This document shows, piece after piece, positions 28,315 through 29,974 of a DNA stretch of 29,974 bases. The translations under genes and the position numbers were made by a program. Source of the DNA: a virus. The notes under the pieces were generated by a model, which worked only from the letters and a program-made list of their open reading frames with translations, was not told where the DNA came from and did no database searches. Numbering within the stretch: the first letter of the stretch is position 1; each line of letters begins with the position of its first letter. Location: positions 1 to 29,974 of the IMG/VR virus record IMGVR_UViG_3300032117_000114; one strand, written 5' to 3'.

Positions 28315-28517
28315 AGTCAAACTATAAACGCTACACCGTCGCAGGTGTTGGTGGTATTAATTGTAGATGTTGTGTGTCTTATGGTGCAAAACCTACATAT
28401 AAGAAGCAAGCCAAGCGTAGATTCAACGAATCAATCCAACAACTAATCCTTAAGGAGATCGCAGATGGAGACAAGCCAACTAAATCTATGGGTAGAAATA
28501 CCATTGCAAGTGACTAA
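28311..28517 (+). CDS. Small basic Cys-containing protein
   Basis: A 68-residue protein, strongly basic (Lys, Arg), with three clustered cysteines in GGINCRCCVSYG (C18, C20, C21). Downstream lies a helical stretch (FNESIQQLILKEIADGDKPT). GGAG lies about seven bases before the ATG, within the end of the preceding gene. The cysteine group could bind a metal with other ligands, but the usual CxxC pairs are missing. Function unknown; nucleic acid binding is possible because of charge. Confidence 0.62.
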   Translation: MKSNYKRYTVAGVGGINCRCCVSYGAKPTYKKQAKRRFNESIQQLILKEIADGDKPTKSMGRNTIASD

Positions 28518-28519
28518 AA

Positions 28520-28621
28520 ATGAAACTACTTAAAGAAAAGCTAATTCACTTTGCAATCAATCTGTTATTGACTGTGGTATTTATTGGCATAGTCATGAGA
28601 ATCATCTGGCTCATAGCCTGA
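28520..28621 (+). CDS. Tiny single-TM protein
   Basis: A 33-residue frame, MKLLKEKLIHFAINLLLTVV, followed by FIGIVMRIIWLIA. A basic N-terminus and a 22-residue hydrophobic helix (about residues 9-31) are what a minimal membrane protein would show. It lies two bases after the preceding stop. The ribosome binding site is weak, so the call is less sure than its neighbours. It could regulate a membrane partner, such as the two-TM protein at 27612. Confidence 0.5.
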   Translation: MKLLKEKLIHFAINLLLTVVFIGIVMRIIWLIA

Positions 28622-28677
28622 GCTAGTCAGTAACTAATTAAGATGAACATAAGCGTAGAACTTATGAGTATAGAGAT

Positions 28678-28699
28678 GTGCTAGGGTTTTCCCTAGTAC
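28678..28699 (+). promoter_or_regulatory. Strong hairpin upstream of the ATPase gene
   Basis: GTGCTAGGG (28678-28686), loop TTTT (28687-28690), CCCTAGTAC (28691-28699) form a nine-pair stem with a single G-T wobble. No T-run follows, so it is not a standard terminator. It lies 31 bases before the ATG of the ATPase gene. It could be an RNA processing site, a structured leader, or a DNA operator; phage-type hairpin promoters are another thought. Confidence 0.55.
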
Positions 28700-28730
28700 G
28701 AAGTTCCCAAACTAACTAACGGAGTAATCC

Positions 28731-29735
28731 ATGAAATATTCAGATATTGAGCGTTCAGTCAAAGCCAACTTTGCCAAGGGTAATTTACTTGTACCCTACA
28801 TCGTGGGTAAACCAGGTGGTGGTAAGTCATCCCTTGCCCGTGCAATTGTCAAGTCACTTGGCATCAAACCCGAGAGAGTTGTGGAGTTTAATCCTTCCCT
28901 GCGTGACCCAGTGGATATCATGGGTATACCTAGAACCGATGCGGATGTAGCCAAGTGGGTTCCGATGCCTGAGTTTTACCGTATTCGTGACGATGGTATC
29001 AATGAGCCGTGTGCGTTAATCATCGAGGAGTTAAGCGATGCGCCTATACCGATGCAAAATCCCATGTGTCGTGTCATCCTTGATCGTTGTGCGGGTGAGC
29101 TTAAACTACATCCTAAACTACACATCATTGCATCAGGTAATCGTACCGAGGACAAATCAGGTGCTAATCGTATGAGTACCAAACTGGGTAATCGTATGCA
29201 GACTTTAGTGTTCGACGAGAACCTAGACGACTGGTGTGCGTGGGCGTTGGAGTCTAGTATTGCAGTCGAGATGATTCAATTCCTCAGGTTCAGACCTAAC
29301 TTACTATCCGACTTTGACCCCAACCGCAGTATCAACCCGACACCAAGATCATGGGAGATGGCGAACCAAGTGGATACCGAGTTGCCTAGTGATCTTTACT
29401 TCTCCAACATTGCAGGTTGTGTGGGTGAGGGTGCGGCGGCTGAGTATACAGGGTTCAAGCGTATCTATGAGGGACTACCTAATATTGACGGCATCTTACT
29501 CAACCCAAGCAAGGCGCAAGTACCGACCGACCCAGCGATATTGTTTGCGTTGACTGGTGCTTTGGCTCATAAGTGTAGTAAGGATAACTTCGATAGAGTT
29601 ACCGAGTACATCGACAGATTACCAAATGACTTCCAAGTTATGTGTATCTATGATGCTCAGAAGATCAAGCCTGAGATTCGCAATACCAAGGCGTTCATCG
29701 CATGGTCTGTTAAAAATGCTAGTGTGTTAATGTAA
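28731..29735 (+). CDS. MoxR-like AAA+ ATPase
   Basis: This 334-residue AAA+ protein has Walker A at GKPGGGKS (residues 26-33), Walker B-like ALIIEEL (95-101; the first acidic residue is Glu, not Asp), and a sensor-1 region IIASGNR (133-138). A conserved R-x-S-T-x-x-x-x-R-M region follows (about 147-156; NRMSTKLGNRM). The pattern fits the MoxR/AAA_5 group, which remodel partner proteins, often together with a von Willebrand factor A-type protein encoded downstream. CGGAG lies about eight bases before the ATG. It is followed by another gene with AAGGAG. The phage role and partner are unknown. Confidence 0.87.
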   Translation: MKYSDIERSVKANFAKGNLLVPYIVGKPGGGKSSLARAIVKSLGIKPERVVEFNPSLRDPVDIMGIPRTDADVAKWVPMPEFYRIRDDGINEPCALIIEELSDAPIPMQNPMCRVILDRCAGELKLHPKLHIIASGNRTEDKSGANRMSTKLGNRMQTLVFDENLDDWCAWALESSIAVEMIQFLRFRPNLLSDFDPNRSINPTPRSWEMANQVDTELPSDLYFSNIAGCVGEGAAAEYTGFKRIYEGLPNIDGILLNPSKAQVPTDPAILFALTGALAHKCSKDNFDRVTEYIDRLPNDFQVMCIYDAQKIKPEIRNTKAFIAWSVKNASVLM

Positions 29736-29756
29736 TTTACTTAAGGAGATACCAAC

Positions 29757-29974
29757 ATGAATTTAAATCTTACAACCCTTGCATCCAAGGCGATGCTAGT
29801 CAAGCTGACAACAAGGCGGGCTAACCTAACCAAGCGTGACATGGTAGCCGAGGAATACCTTCAAGCCGAGCTAGGGGATACGGCGTTCATTGTGAATAAG
29901 AAACTATTCCGTGACCCGATGAATCCAATCAATCAAATCATGAGTAAGGCAGGGGAGGTGTACACCTATCACAA
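29757..29974 (+). CDS. Partial protein downstream of the ATPase
   Basis: The gene is cut by the right edge; 72 codons are visible. It starts MNLNLTTLASKAMLVKLTTR, preceded by AAGGAG eight bases upstream, and continues basic and helical (ANLTKRDMVAEEYLQAELGD; FRDPMNPINQIMSKAGEVYT). I recall similar proteins placed directly after phage MoxR-like ATPases, themselves followed by a VWA protein. No catalytic motif is visible in this fragment. A link with the ATPase is inferred from adjacency. Confidence 0.68.
   Translation, partial: MNLNLTTLASKAMLVKLTTRRANLTKRDMVAEEYLQAELGDTAFIVNKKLFRDPMNPINQIMSKAGEVYTYH

Overview
This window is a piece of a tailed double-stranded DNA bacteriophage genome (Caudoviricetes), moderately AT-rich and very densely packed. 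Most neighbouring genes overlap by ATGA or TAATG junctions. The i-spanin/lipoprotein o-spanin pair implies a Gram-negative host. The short adaptor genes after the capsid gene, the absence of sheath, tube or tape-measure genes, and the run of fibre genes suggest a podovirus-like virion. That is an inference: the window is incomplete and morphology cannot be read directly. No integrase, excisionase, tRNA, CRISPR array or insertion sequence was recognised.

Layout. (1) 1-25394, minus strand: the late block. In transcription order it runs: small basic proteins (25394-24743), a ribbon-helix-helix protein, small and large terminase subunits (24636-22725), portal (22723-20591), two small proteins, scaffold (19944-18979), major capsid protein (18927-17908), a small head-decoration-like protein (17852-17409), two adaptor/connector-type proteins (17368-16017), then about ten tail fibre or adhesin-like proteins (16020-8208). 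These are followed by a lysis cassette (about 8003-5044: holin candidates, lipoprotein, nested spanins, GH19-type endolysin), a hub/nozzle-like protein, a J-like tail-tip protein, small tail proteins, a GNAT acetyltransferase and the start of one more gene. (2) 25395-25475: a divergent control region. (3) 25476-29974, plus strand: a single gene closed by a clean intrinsic terminator, then about 500 bp of non-coding DNA with palindromes and a foldable element, two unknown genes, about 455 bp of non-coding DNA packed with GGAATATTC palindromes (candidate replication origin or control region), a train of seven tiny overlapping genes, a hairpin, a MoxR-like AAA+ ATPase, and the start of the next gene.

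How it works together. The leftward block holds packaging, head, connector, host-recognition and lysis functions and is probably read as one or a few long late transcripts. Two hairpins placed right after the capsid and decoration genes could trim read-through or protect the abundant capsid mRNA. The rightward block looks like the beginning of the early or middle region. The features least explained by known genes are the GGAATATTC cluster (26975-27304), the foldable element at 26158-26220, a matched pair of GTTGT...ACAAC inverted repeats at 25415 and 25796, the hairpin at 28678, and the modular fibre array at 8.2-16 kb.
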